Below are positions 18,901-26,575 of a stretch of 42,266 nt of DNA, one piece after another. A model generated the notes under the pieces. It was not told the origin of the DNA. It saw nothing but the letters and a program-made list of their open reading frames with translations, and did no database searches. The DNA is from Myxococcales bacterium (lineage in GTDB: Bacteria; Myxococcota_A; Polyangia; Polyangiales; Ga0077539), in NCBI GenBank assembly GCA_030652255.1, contig JAUSAZ010000065.1:1-42266 (forward strand), in the 5' to 3' direction. Position numbers and translations under genes: made by a program. Numbering within the stretch: position 1 is the stretch's first letter; every line of letters begins with the position of its first letter.

Positions 18901-20269
18901 CGCCGTAGGTGCTGTGGAAGTTCGTGCCCGTGAGGGTCACCGGGACGAGCCGCGCCGTGCACACGCCGCGAGGCATGATCGAGGTGACCACCGGGTCGGC
19001 GTAGAAGGTGATGGAGCGGGGTCCGGTCCCGGAGGCCGTGCCGACCATGCCCTGACACTCGTTGTCGGCGCCGGTGGGCGAGGTGCCTTCGGGGCACTGA
19101 GGCGCGAAGGCCGTGCCGCAGGAGTCGGCGTTGCGGACGGCCAGCGCGTAGCCGCCGCCCGGCGCCACGGCGCCCGCGGGCACCGTGAGCGTGAGGGTGT
19201 CGAAGTCGTTGGTGCTGCCGGTGGAGCTCGCGTAGGCGACGTTGCCCGCGGGCACCTCGAAGGGGGTCATGGCGGCGATGGTCGCCGTGAGCCCGCGGCG
19301 GAAGTGGGCGCCGCGCACGACGAAGCGCTGCTCCCGGGAGCTGCACGCGGAGACCGGCGCCACCGAGCGCACCTCCGGCGGAGGCACGACGTTGAAGAGC
19401 GACGGGGCCGTCGAGCGGCAGCCCTGCGGGTACTGCGTGCCGGTGAGGTCGGCGCCCGCGTCGCCCGCGGAGACGCCCGCGTCGCCCGACGGGGCGCCCG
19501 TCGACGAGGCGCCGTCGGGGTTGGTCACCCGGAAGCCGTAGCGCCCCGGGGCGAGGCGCTGCGCGGGGTCCATCGGGCCCTGGAGCGTCACCCGGAGCTC
19601 GCGCTCGGAGGTCACCCGGATGTCCCGGTCGGCCACCCTTCGCACGACGGCGCCGCGCGCGTCGATGACCTCCACCACGGGCGTCGGGTCCGTCGGGCGG
19701 AAGCCCGTGCCGGTGACGGCGAGCGTGGTGACGGCGGCGTTGCAGACGGTCTGCGCCTCGTCGGCGTCGACGCCCATCGTGGGGACCGTCGGGTCGAGGC
19801 GGGCCGCCGAGGCCACCGTCGGGGGAGGCACCACGCGCAGCGAGCCCGTCATCGTGAGCGCCCCCTGGCCGTCGGGGTTGGTCACTGACACGGTGTACGA
19901 GCCGGGCGCGAGCGCGCCGCTGCCGCCGGTGCTCCGGGTCACCCAGAGCGCCATCTCCCGGGCGGAGACGAACTCCACCTGGCGCACCGGCACGTCGCGC
20001 CCGTCGGCCGAGCGGAGCGTCACCCGGGGGATCGCCAGCGAGGCGTCGGGCGTGAAGGTGTCGATCGGCAGCGGAGCGAAGGACGCGCCGGAGGTCGCGC
20101 GAAACACCACGCGGGTCTGCAGCGCCTGGTTCTCCGTGTCGGAGGCGTTGCACACCGTGGCGGGCGCGACGGCGGGATCGAGGGAGAGCGGCGGGCCGGT
20201 GATCTCTTCGGCGCACCCCGAGACGCAGAGGGCGCCCAGGGCGAGGACGGACAGGAAGGCAGACTTCAT
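15914..20269 (-). CDS. Giant IPT/TIG and Kelch-repeat surface lipoprotein
   Basis: The product has 1451 residues. The signal MKSAFLSVLALGALCVSGC gives lipid Cys19. From about residue 25 to 1010 there are roughly nine immunoglobulin-like IPT/TIG units, each with a P-x-V, then VTGTNFHS or VTITGANF strand, and a YDVTVTSP or YIVRVNNPD strand; several contain a paired-Cys variant (VCTARLVPVTLTG, EGCGG). The last 440 residues carry Kelch-like GG motifs (HAIGGDSGAGG, YVLGGANGSG, YVTGGFGAGG, YAMGGTSG, FLVGGTST), interrupted near 1130-1210 by a fibronectin-III-like segment (VRLRWNPIPGAASYRVYRT). This is typical of large surface or adhesion proteins in myxobacteria. The ATG at 20269 has GGAG eight bases upstream; the TTG just before it is not preferred. 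It is first in an operon with the barrel protein. Confidence 0.9.
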   Translation of the reverse strand: MKSAFLSVLALGALCVSGCAEEITGPPLSLDPAVAPATVCNASDTENQALQTRVVFRATSGASFAPLPIDTFTPDASLAIPRVTLRSADGRDVPVRQVEFVSAREMALWVTRSTGGSGALAPGSYTVSVTNPDGQGALTMTGSLRVVPPPTVASAARLDPTVPTMGVDADEAQTVCNAAVTTLAVTGTGFRPTDPTPVVEVIDARGAVVRRVADRDIRVTSERELRVTLQGPMDPAQRLAPGRYGFRVTNPDGASSTGAPSGDAGVSAGDAGADLTGTQYPQGCRSTAPSLFNVVPPPEVRSVAPVSACSSREQRFVVRGAHFRRGLTATIAAMTPFEVPAGNVAYASSTGSTNDFDTLTLTVPAGAVAPGGGYALAVRNADSCGTAFAPQCPEGTSPTGADNECQGMVGTASGTGPRSITFYADPVVTSIMPRGVCTARLVPVTLTGTNFHSTYGVQPTVRIHDVALENVRVTSPTTITADIPMSLMAGAPLGTPYDVSVTVPEGCGGSLPRGFTLFPPVTASSVSPGAVCVDRPGTTLTVTGTNFHSFEGVGPTVTLGSTPPTALTNVRVVSPTTLTAELPTATPPGGPYDVTVTSPVGCGATVSRAFTYHAAPTVTAAVAQASCTGGNPVLVITGTNLHATGATQPTVTLDTPAPTALTNVRVSSDTTVLAELPLGLPMGSYTARVTMPEGCAASSAPFVYNPGALVTPTLAGMIPSRGWNGIDMPVTIVGTGLATLTSLSLRGAGAAGGDLALTDISVVGSDLLNATIPSGGRAGGPYDLISTVAGCPITLPRAYTVSDAPAITITSVSPPFGWTGGSTPIVLQGTGFVSTPRLYIIVPSLTPRMRPLSRPVFINPGSVSAVVPAGLPPGTYDLAAINPDGGGGVIRGAFRVTMLPPPTINTVTPGAGTTQSPTPVTITGANFRASQVTLRSSAGASFNGTVTAATATSLSVTLPTNTMTTGAYIVRVNNPDESTFADFGSFVVTNPSVKLGPFASASALTTARRGAAVLASQVNSVTRFLHAIGGDSGAGGTTHASVEFASVDLFGRLGAWRLQRYRLPSPLTGVATSAVERGGFLYVLGGANGSGAPQSTVLRARVLDFSTAPVIADPEITRTSSGGLAAGAWIYRVAAVMGATDIANPGGETLPSDEVTAYFVFNSTVRLRWNPIPGAASYRVYRTPTVNGASGSEVLLSTTPSSATTFVDDASATPSAAGLDTQPLAVGSTGVWAPLGTALTTARATTAAAIAPDPSGNLFVYALTGRGASGPLATYEYAPLSADGATLGAFTAGPSPFPTAREFAASAVATPQSAPSVSSAVFVYVTGGFGAGGSLRTTESARVSSGGALASPADTNSYAMRRGALSSMIVNGEFYAMGGTSGMNPASSALDSTNLSTLASSGTPGSFSNASVSMITGRQNFGLALASAYFFLVGGTSTGANALTSVEQTIY

Positions 20270-20467
20270 CAAAGGACTCCAGAGAGGGAGTGGGAGGGGG
20301 TCGACGCCGTCGTCTCTGCGGAGCCTCGTCGCAACGAGCGAGCCACCGCCGCGAAGCCCTTGTCTCCCCGGTGAATCGTCGCCCTCTCGGGCCGTGCGCT
20401 GTGCGGTGCGTTTACAGGCGGCTGCGCAACGTCGACACAGCCGTCCTGCGGGGAATCGGCGAGGCCC

Positions 20468-23368
20468 TCAGTTGTTGGGAGCGCCCTGGCAGATCCAGGT
20501 CCGGATCAGGTCGATCTGCGCGCTCGGGAGCGCGGCGCCCCGCAGCGGCATCTGGCCGCCGCTGCACAGGTTGGTGCCAGCGAGCTTGTCGACGAGGTAG
20601 CTGCTCCCGGGGAGGCCTGGCGCCACGCGCAGCCGGGTGCCGCAGCCCGAGGCCGCGTTGACGAGCGCCCGGTACGAGCTCCCGCTCACCAGCGTCAGGT
20701 CACCCGACGGGCGCATTCCGCCGTGGCAGCCGGTGACGCAGCCGGCGTTGAAGATGGGCTGCACCTGCGAGCCGTAGCTCACCGCCGTCGCCGAGCACGA
20801 GGCGCAGGCGCCGCCGGAGCAGGTCTGGCCCGAGGCGCAGGCGCGCCCGCAGGCGCCGCAGTTGGCCGGGTCCGTGGCCGTCATCACGCACTGCCCGCCG
20901 CAGAGCGACTGGCCCGCCGGGCAGGTCGAGGTGCAGCCCCCGCTCGCGCAGGTCTGCCCCGCGGGACACGCCGACCCGCACGCCCCGCAGTGGGCCGCGT
21001 CGGCGGCGGTGTCGACGCAGCGACCGCCGCACGGGCTGAGCCCCGCCGAGCAGCCGCACACCCCCGCGGTGCACACCTGCTCCGAGGTGCAGGTCGTCCC
21101 GCAGGCGCCGCAGTTGGAGGAGTCCGACGCCGTCATCACGCACGCTCCGCCGCAGAGCGCGGAGCCCGCCGGGCAGGTCGAGGCGCAGCGCCCGGACGCG
21201 CAGCTCTGTCCCGCGGCGCAGGTCGTCCCGCAGGCGCCGCAGTTGGAGGCGTCGGCGGCCGTGTCCGCGCAGCGCCCGGCGCAGAGGGTCTGTCCGCTCG
21301 GGCACACGCACGCGCCGGAGCACGACTGACCGCTGGCGCAGATGCGGCCGCAGGCGCCGCAGTTCGTGGGGCTGCTCTGCGTGTCGACGCAGGCGCCGCT
21401 GCAGAGCGTCGCGCCCACCGGGCAGGACGAGCTGCACCGCCCGCTGGCGCAGGTCTGCCCCGCGGCGCAGGCCGCTCCGCAGGCGCCGCAGTGGGAGGCG
21501 TCGGTGGCCGTGTTCACGCAGCGCCCGCCGCAGAGGGCCTGGCCCGCCGGGCACGAGCACACCCCGCCGGCGCAGCTCTGGCCCGTCCCGCAGGTGCGGC
21601 CGCAGGCGCCGCAGTGGGAGGCGTCGGTGGCGGTGCTCACGCACGCTCCGCCGCACGCGCTCTGGCCCGCCGGGCAGCCGCACGATCCGGCCGCGCAGGA
21701 CTGGCCCGCCGCGCAGACCCGCCCGCAGGCGCCGCAGTTGGAGGCGTCGGTGGCGGTGCTCACGCAGCGTCCGCCGCAGAGCGCCTGGCCCGCGGGGCAC
21801 GAGCACGTCCCCGCCGAGCAGGCCTGCCCCGTCGCGCAGGCGCGGTCGCAGCCGCCGCAGTGGGACACGTCCGTCGCGACCGTCACGCAGCTCCCGCCGC
21901 AGTTGGTGGTGCCGAGGGGGCAGGCGCCGCGGGCGCAGGTCCCGGCAGAGCACACGAAGCCCGCGCCGCAGGTGCGTCCGCAGGCGCCGCAGTTGGACGC
22001 GTCCGAGGCGAGGGCCACGCAGCGGCCGCCGCACGCGACCTGGCCCGCGGGGCACGCGCACAGGCCTCCCTCGCAGGTCTGGCCGGCGACGGCGCACACG
22101 ACGCCGCAGGCGCCACAGTTCGACGGGTCGGTCGCCGTGGTGATGCAGCGCCCGCCGCAGAGCGTCTGACCGCTCGGGCACACGCACGCGCTGCCCACGC
22201 AGGTCTGGCCCGTGCCGCAGGCGCGCCCGCAGGCTCCGCAGTTGGACGCGTCGCCGGCGGTGGTCACGCAGCGCCCCGAGCAGAGCGCCTGGCCCGGCGA
22301 GCAGACGCACGACCCGCCGGCGCACGACTGCCCGACGGCGCAGGCCCGCCCGCAGGCGCCGCAGTTGGACGCGTCGCTGGTGATCACCACGCACCGCCCG
22401 TCGCACGAGGCCTGCCCCGACGGGCACACGCACAGCCCGCCCGCGCAGGTCTGCCCGGCGCCGCAAGCCCGCCCGCAGGCGCCGCAGTGCAGGGCGCTGG
22501 TCGCGGTCGCGACGCAGACCCCGGCGCAGGCGCCCTGGCCCGTCGGGCACACGCACGCGCCCGCCGAGCAGCCCTGGCCCACGGGGCACGCGCGCCCGCA
22601 CGCGCCGCAGTGCATCCCGTCGGTGGCGGTGTCCACGCAGCGGCCACCGCACGAGCTCTGCCCCATGGGGCAGGCGCACGCGCCGACCGCGCAGCTCAGG
22701 CCCGCGGGGCACGCGCGCCCGCAGCCGCCGCAGTGCATCCCGTCGGTCATGGGGTTCACGCACGCGGCGCCGCAGGCGAGCTGCCCGGCGGGACAGCTCA
22801 CGCCCGCGTCCATCGGGGCGTCGGGCGTCGTCGCGTCCGTCGAGGCGTCGGACATCGGGCGCACCGCGGCGTCGATCGCCCCGGCGTCGGCGCCGGCGAG
22901 CGAGGTGATCCACGCCCGCACGCAAGCGACCTCCGTCGACGTGAGGGGAGCGCCGCCCAGCGGCATCCGCGATCCGCAGACGGGCGCCGCGCCGGTCAGC
23001 TTCTGGAAGAGGTACGAGCCGTCGGGATCGCCGGGGACCAGCATCCGGCGCCCGTTGCAGTCCTCCGAGGTGGCGCGCAGGAGCCTCGCGACGACGTCGG
23101 GCGCCACGAGGTCGAGGCCCACGGAGGCGCGCTGGCCCTCGTGACAGCCGCTGGTTCCGCAGCGGGGCGCGAAGATGTGGGCCTGCACCTCGGCGGTCGT
23201 GTGGCCGCACGCCGCCTCGTCGCCCCCACATCCCGAGAGCGCGAGGCCGACGAGCGTCGCCAGCCACAGCGCGAGGCGCGCCTCTGGGGCAACGGAGGAG
23301 AGAGTGTGCTGGTGTCGTGAAGTCGAATAAAATCCACTGGTTCGAAGGTGGGTAAAGCTTGATGCCAT
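20468..23368 (-). CDS. Cytochrome-like lipoprotein with 16 Cys-rich STIG1-like repeats
   Basis: The product has 966 residues from the ATG at 23368. It has an unusually long polar start, then a hydrophobic stretch ending in lipobox LSGC. The first domain (about 50-165) holds HIFAPRCGTSGCHEG, and the last 100 residues hold QPIFNAGCVTGCHGG. Both resemble the haem domains of Planctomycete-type cytochrome-like proteins (downstream LVxGSSY, MPL, and Ile-Trp helix), but the haem motifs are CX4CH and CX3CH, not CXXCH. Between them lie sixteen Cys-rich units of 40-42 residues (CPAGQALCGG, a TD, NCGACGRAC, GQTCxGGxC). Haem attachment is not proven. A surface or periplasmic redox role is inferred. TTG at 23386 is an alternative start. 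Confidence 0.85.
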   Translation of the reverse strand: MASSFTHLRTSGFYSTSRHQHTLSSVAPEARLALWLATLVGLALSGCGGDEAACGHTTAEVQAHIFAPRCGTSGCHEGQRASVGLDLVAPDVVARLLRATSEDCNGRRMLVPGDPDGSYLFQKLTGAAPVCGSRMPLGGAPLTSTEVACVRAWITSLAGADAGAIDAAVRPMSDASTDATTPDAPMDAGVSCPAGQLACGAACVNPMTDGMHCGGCGRACPAGLSCAVGACACPMGQSSCGGRCVDTATDGMHCGACGRACPVGQGCSAGACVCPTGQGACAGVCVATATSALHCGACGRACGAGQTCAGGLCVCPSGQASCDGRCVVITSDASNCGACGRACAVGQSCAGGSCVCSPGQALCSGRCVTTAGDASNCGACGRACGTGQTCVGSACVCPSGQTLCGGRCITTATDPSNCGACGVVCAVAGQTCEGGLCACPAGQVACGGRCVALASDASNCGACGRTCGAGFVCSAGTCARGACPLGTTNCGGSCVTVATDVSHCGGCDRACATGQACSAGTCSCPAGQALCGGRCVSTATDASNCGACGRVCAAGQSCAAGSCGCPAGQSACGGACVSTATDASHCGACGRTCGTGQSCAGGVCSCPAGQALCGGRCVNTATDASHCGACGAACAAGQTCASGRCSSSCPVGATLCSGACVDTQSSPTNCGACGRICASGQSCSGACVCPSGQTLCAGRCADTAADASNCGACGTTCAAGQSCASGRCASTCPAGSALCGGACVMTASDSSNCGACGTTCTSEQVCTAGVCGCSAGLSPCGGRCVDTAADAAHCGACGSACPAGQTCASGGCTSTCPAGQSLCGGQCVMTATDPANCGACGRACASGQTCSGGACASCSATAVSYGSQVQPIFNAGCVTGCHGGMRPSGDLTLVSGSSYRALVNAASGCGTRLRVAPGLPGSSYLVDKLAGTNLCSGGQMPLRGAALPSAQIDLIRTWICQGAPNN

Positions 23369-23569
23369 GGTTCCCGGACCTACCAAGTAGCGTGCCCGTG
23401 GCGCCCGGCAGTGATGTCTCGTCGAGAGCGTTGCGCGGCGCCGTGAGGGGCGTACCCGGAGCGCACATCAGTTGTGTAGCAACCGCACACCGCGGCGCAG
23501 CGAGGCAGCGGGCTACGAGGTCGGGATCAAGCGCGACGCCGCCATGGTCCTCATGTGCACCTCGCGCTG

Positions 23570-23650
23570 GTACCGTTCCACAGGGGACTTGAAGGCCTGG
23601 GCGTGAGCGGGTGCTCCGCCCACGCCTTCAAGTCCCTTGTGGAACGGTAC
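23570..23650. terminator. Very long hairpin (34-bp arms) after membrane protein gene
   Basis: Arms 23570-23603 and 23617-23650 are complementary over 34 positions with two mismatches. The spacer holds a further GAGC/GCTC stem with a GGGT loop, so about 81 bases form one continuous hairpin. The right arm touches the stop codon (23650-23652) of the membrane protein gene, so it lies directly in that gene's 3' end on the minus strand. There is no T tract. It may act as a terminator or RNA stabiliser, or be a small mobile repeat; it is far longer than a usual terminator. Confidence 0.75.
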
Positions 23651-24327
23651 TACAGACCGATCTCGCCGCGCCCGTTGGCGCAGCGCACCCGGCGAAACCC
23701 GTAGCTCCGCAGCGCGGCGGCGTTGTCGGGCGGCGCGATGGCGTCGAGCATCCCCTGGTCGCACGAGGCCGTGTCGAAGCGCAGCGTCGTGTTGGCCTCG
23801 CCGTCCACGTGCACGCACCCGAGCCCCGCGGGAGAGAGCTCATCGACGTCGCGCGCCAGCTCGGCGCGCATCGTCCGCTGCCTCGCCGCCTCGACCCCCT
23901 CCACCGCGCCGTGCGCCGCCACGTGACGCGCCACCCGCGCCCGCGCCAGCGTCCGCAGGTTGAGCCGCCGTTGCTGCACCTCCGCCCGAAGCCCGGCCAC
24001 CGCCGCGTGCTCGGGCGCCCCCTCGGGGATCGCCTCCAGGTGGCGCTCGGCGCCCTCCAGGTTGCCGCCCGTGCGCGTGTCTTCGCGGTAGTTGAGCGTC
24101 AGGGCGCGGCGCGCGTCGGCGAGGTGCTCCGCCGGGGTCATCGCGCGGAAGCGGGCGCGGGCCGCCTCCAGCCGCCGCTGCGCCTCGGCGGGCGACACCA
24201 GCGTCCCGATGCCCACCTCGCTCTCCGCCAGCGCCCTGCCGTAGAGCGCCAGCGCCCCCACGCAGGCCGCGGGGATCGCCAGCAGCACCGCGCCGATCGT
24301 CAGGACCCGGCCGACCTCGCTCGCCAT
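23650..24327 (-). CDS. Small single-pass membrane protein, unknown function
   Basis: The product has 225 residues from an ATG at 24327 (MASEVGRVLTIGAVLLAIPA). One transmembrane segment or uncleaved signal spans about residues 8-30. The rest is helical and charged (SPAEAQRRLEAARARFRAMTP, DARRALTLNYRE, ERHLEAIPEGAPEHAAVAGL), with two late cysteines in DTASCDQGM and RRVRCANG. The helical middle resembles a TPR-like pair but no family is recognised. It starts 30 bases after the stop of the upstream Cys-rich lipoprotein gene on the same strand, so the two are probably co-transcribed and the message ends in the long hairpin. Confidence 0.75.
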   Translation of the reverse strand: MASEVGRVLTIGAVLLAIPAACVGALALYGRALAESEVGIGTLVSPAEAQRRLEAARARFRAMTPAEHLADARRALTLNYREDTRTGGNLEGAERHLEAIPEGAPEHAAVAGLRAEVQQRRLNLRTLARARVARHVAAHGAVEGVEAARQRTMRAELARDVDELSPAGLGCVHVDGEANTTLRFDTASCDQGMLDAIAPPDNAAALRSYGFRRVRCANGRGEIGL

Positions 24328-24356
24328 GGAGGCCGACGGTACACCCGCCGGGCTCC

Positions 24357-26444
24357 CTACCGGACGATGTACCGCAGCGTGTACGACATGCCCGAGCCGC
24401 CGGTGCGCTCGTCGACCACCACGGCGTGCAGGCCGCGGGCGGTGCTCACGTTGTTGAGCCGCGAGCCGTAGCCGGCCGAGTCGGCCCCGGTGCCCGTGCC
24501 CCGGCAGATGCTCCCGCCCATGGTGCCGCCGTCGTCGTTGCAGGCGCTCTCCGAGCCGGTGAGCGCGCTGCGAAGGTAGATAGCGGGGTCGTAGTAGGTG
24601 CTGCCGCTGCGGCGCGTGTACGTCCCACGGTCGCTCGAGCACAGGCTGAAGAACTGCTGCGTCGCCCCGCAGGTCACGAACCACCGGACGTCCTCGCCGG
24701 AGGCCGTGCCACCGCAGGTGCCCGAGATGCGGCTCGTGCCCACGAGCACCGTCGAGGTGGTGCGGTCGCCCTGCAACAGCCGGTCGTCGTAGAAGTACGA
24801 GCCCAGGGTGGTGGGCAGGTGCTGCACCCGCAGCGTGAAGGTGCCGGTGCCGCAGCCGCCGACGGCCACGTACCAGGTGCCGGCGCCCAGCACGCCCGCG
24901 GTGCGCGAGTTGAAGGTGCTGCTGAAGCCCGTCGACCCGGTGCCGCAGCCGCTGTCGTCGTTGCAGAGCCCGAGGCTGCTGTTGCCCGAGGCGGCCTGCC
25001 CCGCCACCGGCTCGCCGCGCTCGTTGGTGATGGAGAGCGACGTGTCGAGCGCCGAGCCCGCCGTGTCGAGGTACACCACCTCGCGCTGCGCCAGCGTGAA
25101 GCGGAACCACACGTCCGCCCCCGAGGTGCACCCGCACGGCACCGTCGGGCCGTCGTGCGTCGCGCCCACGGTGGTGCCCGTGACCGTGGTCTCCGCCGCG
25201 CCCAGGGTGATCACCCGCGCCGAGGCCCGCGCGTCGTTGCTCGCGCCGCAGCGCCCCGCGGCGCAGCCCGTGCCCGCGGCGCAGGCCGTCCCGCAGGCGC
25301 CGCAGTTCGCCGCGTCGGTCTGCACGTTGACGCACCGGCCGCTGCACTGGGTCTGCCCCGCGGCGCACACGGTGCTGCACACCCCGGCGCTGCAGGTCGA
25401 CCCGCTCGGGCAGGTGCGGCCGCACATCCCGCACTGCGTGGCGTCGGTCTGGAGGTTGACGCAGCGCGCGCCGCACATCGTCTGCCCCGTCGGGCACCCG
25501 CAGCGCCCCGCGGAGCAGGCCGTGCCCGCCGCGCAGGCCGTGCCGCACGCGCCGCAGTTGGCGGCGTCGGAGCGGGTGTCGACGCAGCGCCCGCTGCACG
25601 CGGTCTGCCCCGTCGGGCAGGCGCAGCTCCCGGCGGTGCAGCGCTGGCCCGTCGGGCACGCGGTGCCGCACGATCCGCAGTTGGCGCTGTCGCTGGTGAC
25701 GTCGACGCAGACCGTCATCGCCCCGCTCGGGCACGAGCGCCGGGGCGCCGCGCACGAGCTCTGGCAGGTGCCCCCGGCGCAGCTCTCGCCGGCGCCGCAG
25801 GGGCGGTCGCAGGCGCCGCAGTTGCCGAGGTCGCTGGCGGTGTCGACGCAGGCCGCGCCGCAGCGGGTCTGGGCGCCGGGGCACGCGGAGGGCGAGCAGG
25901 CGCCGCCGGTGCAGCGCTCGCCGGCGGCGCACACCTGGCCGCAGCCGCCGCAGTGGGCGAAGGCGATGCTGGTGTCGACGCAGGCGCCGCCGCAGTCGAC
26001 CTGGCCGTCGGCGCACATCGCGGCGGTCTGGCAGGCGCCCGCGGCGCAGGTCTGGAGGGCCGAGCACGCGGTGTTGCACGCGCCGCAGTGGGCAGGGTCG
26101 CTGGCGGTGTCGACGCAGGCGCCGCCGCAGCTGGTCTGACCCCCCGGGCAGGACGCGCGGCACACGGCGGCCTCGCAGGCCTCGCCCTCGCCGCAGAAGC
26201 GCTCGCACGAGCCGCAGTGGACGCGGTCGCTGGTGAGGTCGAAGCAGGCGTCGCCGCAGCGGGTCTGCCCGTCGGGGCAGCTCAGCGGGGCGACGCCGTT
26301 GTCGAGCACCCCGACGCTCCCCGCGTCGGGCAGCGCCGAGGGCACGTCGGCCTCGTCCGAGGGGACCATGGTGTTGCCCGCACATCCCACGAAGGCCCCG
26401 AGGAGGAGGGGCGCGAAACACCGGTACCAGTAGGCCGATCGCAT
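24357..26444 (-). CDS. Cys-rich STIG1-like lipoprotein with PPC-like C-terminal region
   Basis: The product has 695 residues. Signal MRSAYWYRCFAPLLLGAFVGC gives lipid Cys21, followed by a short acidic linker. Residues about 55-395 contain eight Cys-rich repeats of the same family as the two other loci in this window (CPDGQTRCGDACFDLTSD, HCGSC and similar). The C-terminal 290 residues are a beta-rich domain pair with ADVWFRFTLAQREVVYLDTAG, TSLSITN and GTWYVAVGGCGTGTFTLRV, resembling the bacterial pre-peptidase C-terminal (PPC) fold, often found on secreted proteins. It has no protease domain. The ATG at 26444 lacks a Shine-Dalgarno and has TAGCTT ten bases upstream. An outer-surface structural or binding role is inferred. 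Confidence 0.86.
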   Translation of the reverse strand: MRSAYWYRCFAPLLLGAFVGCAGNTMVPSDEADVPSALPDAGSVGVLDNGVAPLSCPDGQTRCGDACFDLTSDRVHCGSCERFCGEGEACEAAVCRASCPGGQTSCGGACVDTASDPAHCGACNTACSALQTCAAGACQTAAMCADGQVDCGGACVDTSIAFAHCGGCGQVCAAGERCTGGACSPSACPGAQTRCGAACVDTASDLGNCGACDRPCGAGESCAGGTCQSSCAAPRRSCPSGAMTVCVDVTSDSANCGSCGTACPTGQRCTAGSCACPTGQTACSGRCVDTRSDAANCGACGTACAAGTACSAGRCGCPTGQTMCGARCVNLQTDATQCGMCGRTCPSGSTCSAGVCSTVCAAGQTQCSGRCVNVQTDAANCGACGTACAAGTGCAAGRCGASNDARASARVITLGAAETTVTGTTVGATHDGPTVPCGCTSGADVWFRFTLAQREVVYLDTAGSALDTSLSITNERGEPVAGQAASGNSSLGLCNDDSGCGTGSTGFSSTFNSRTAGVLGAGTWYVAVGGCGTGTFTLRVQHLPTTLGSYFYDDRLLQGDRTTSTVLVGTSRISGTCGGTASGEDVRWFVTCGATQQFFSLCSSDRGTYTRRSGSTYYDPAIYLRSALTGSESACNDDGGTMGGSICRGTGTGADSAGYGSRLNNVSTARGLHAVVVDERTGGSGMSYTLRYIVR

Positions 26445-26454
26445 AGGGGCGCGG

Positions 26455-26460
26455 AAGCTA
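26455..26460 (-). promoter_or_regulatory. Candidate -10 element of Cys-rich lipoprotein gene
   Basis: TAGCTT on the minus strand, then CCGCGCCCCT and the ATG at 26444. It fits the TANNNT plus CGCGCC pattern with a ten-base gap to the start codon. Confidence 0.42.
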
Positions 26461-26540
26461 CACCACGTCGCCGTGGGCGCGCGAGCGGGGCCCCGCGGCG
26501 GGCATGACCACGCACGCCCTGCGCGCTCGCTCGCATCGGC

Positions 26541-26546
26541 TACGCT
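26541..26546 (+). promoter_or_regulatory. Candidate -10 element of AAA-M41 protease gene
   Basis: TACGCT followed by CCGGTGCCG, 29 bases before the TTG start at 26576. A GGAGAG ribosome site lies between. Its position inside the longer frame supports the shorter TTG start over the ATG at 26504. Confidence 0.4.
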
Positions 26547-26575
26547 CCGGTGCCGCAGAGCACCGGAGAGACCCC

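Noticed and set aside
15887..19888. 1333-residue plus-strand open frame
   Set aside because: Antisense to the IPT/TIG-Kelch gene; its product is Arg/Gly/Ala-rich with no domain, typical of a GC-rich shadow frame.
23387..23569. Possible gene remnant with short frames on both strands
   Set aside because: No frame resembles a known protein and none has a credible start; treated as upstream region of the cytochrome-like gene.
26504..26575. ATG 26504 as start of the AAA-M41 protease
   Set aside because: It would add 24 Arg/His-rich residues lying over a -10-like element and a ribosome site that both point to the TTG at 26576. It cannot be excluded fully.
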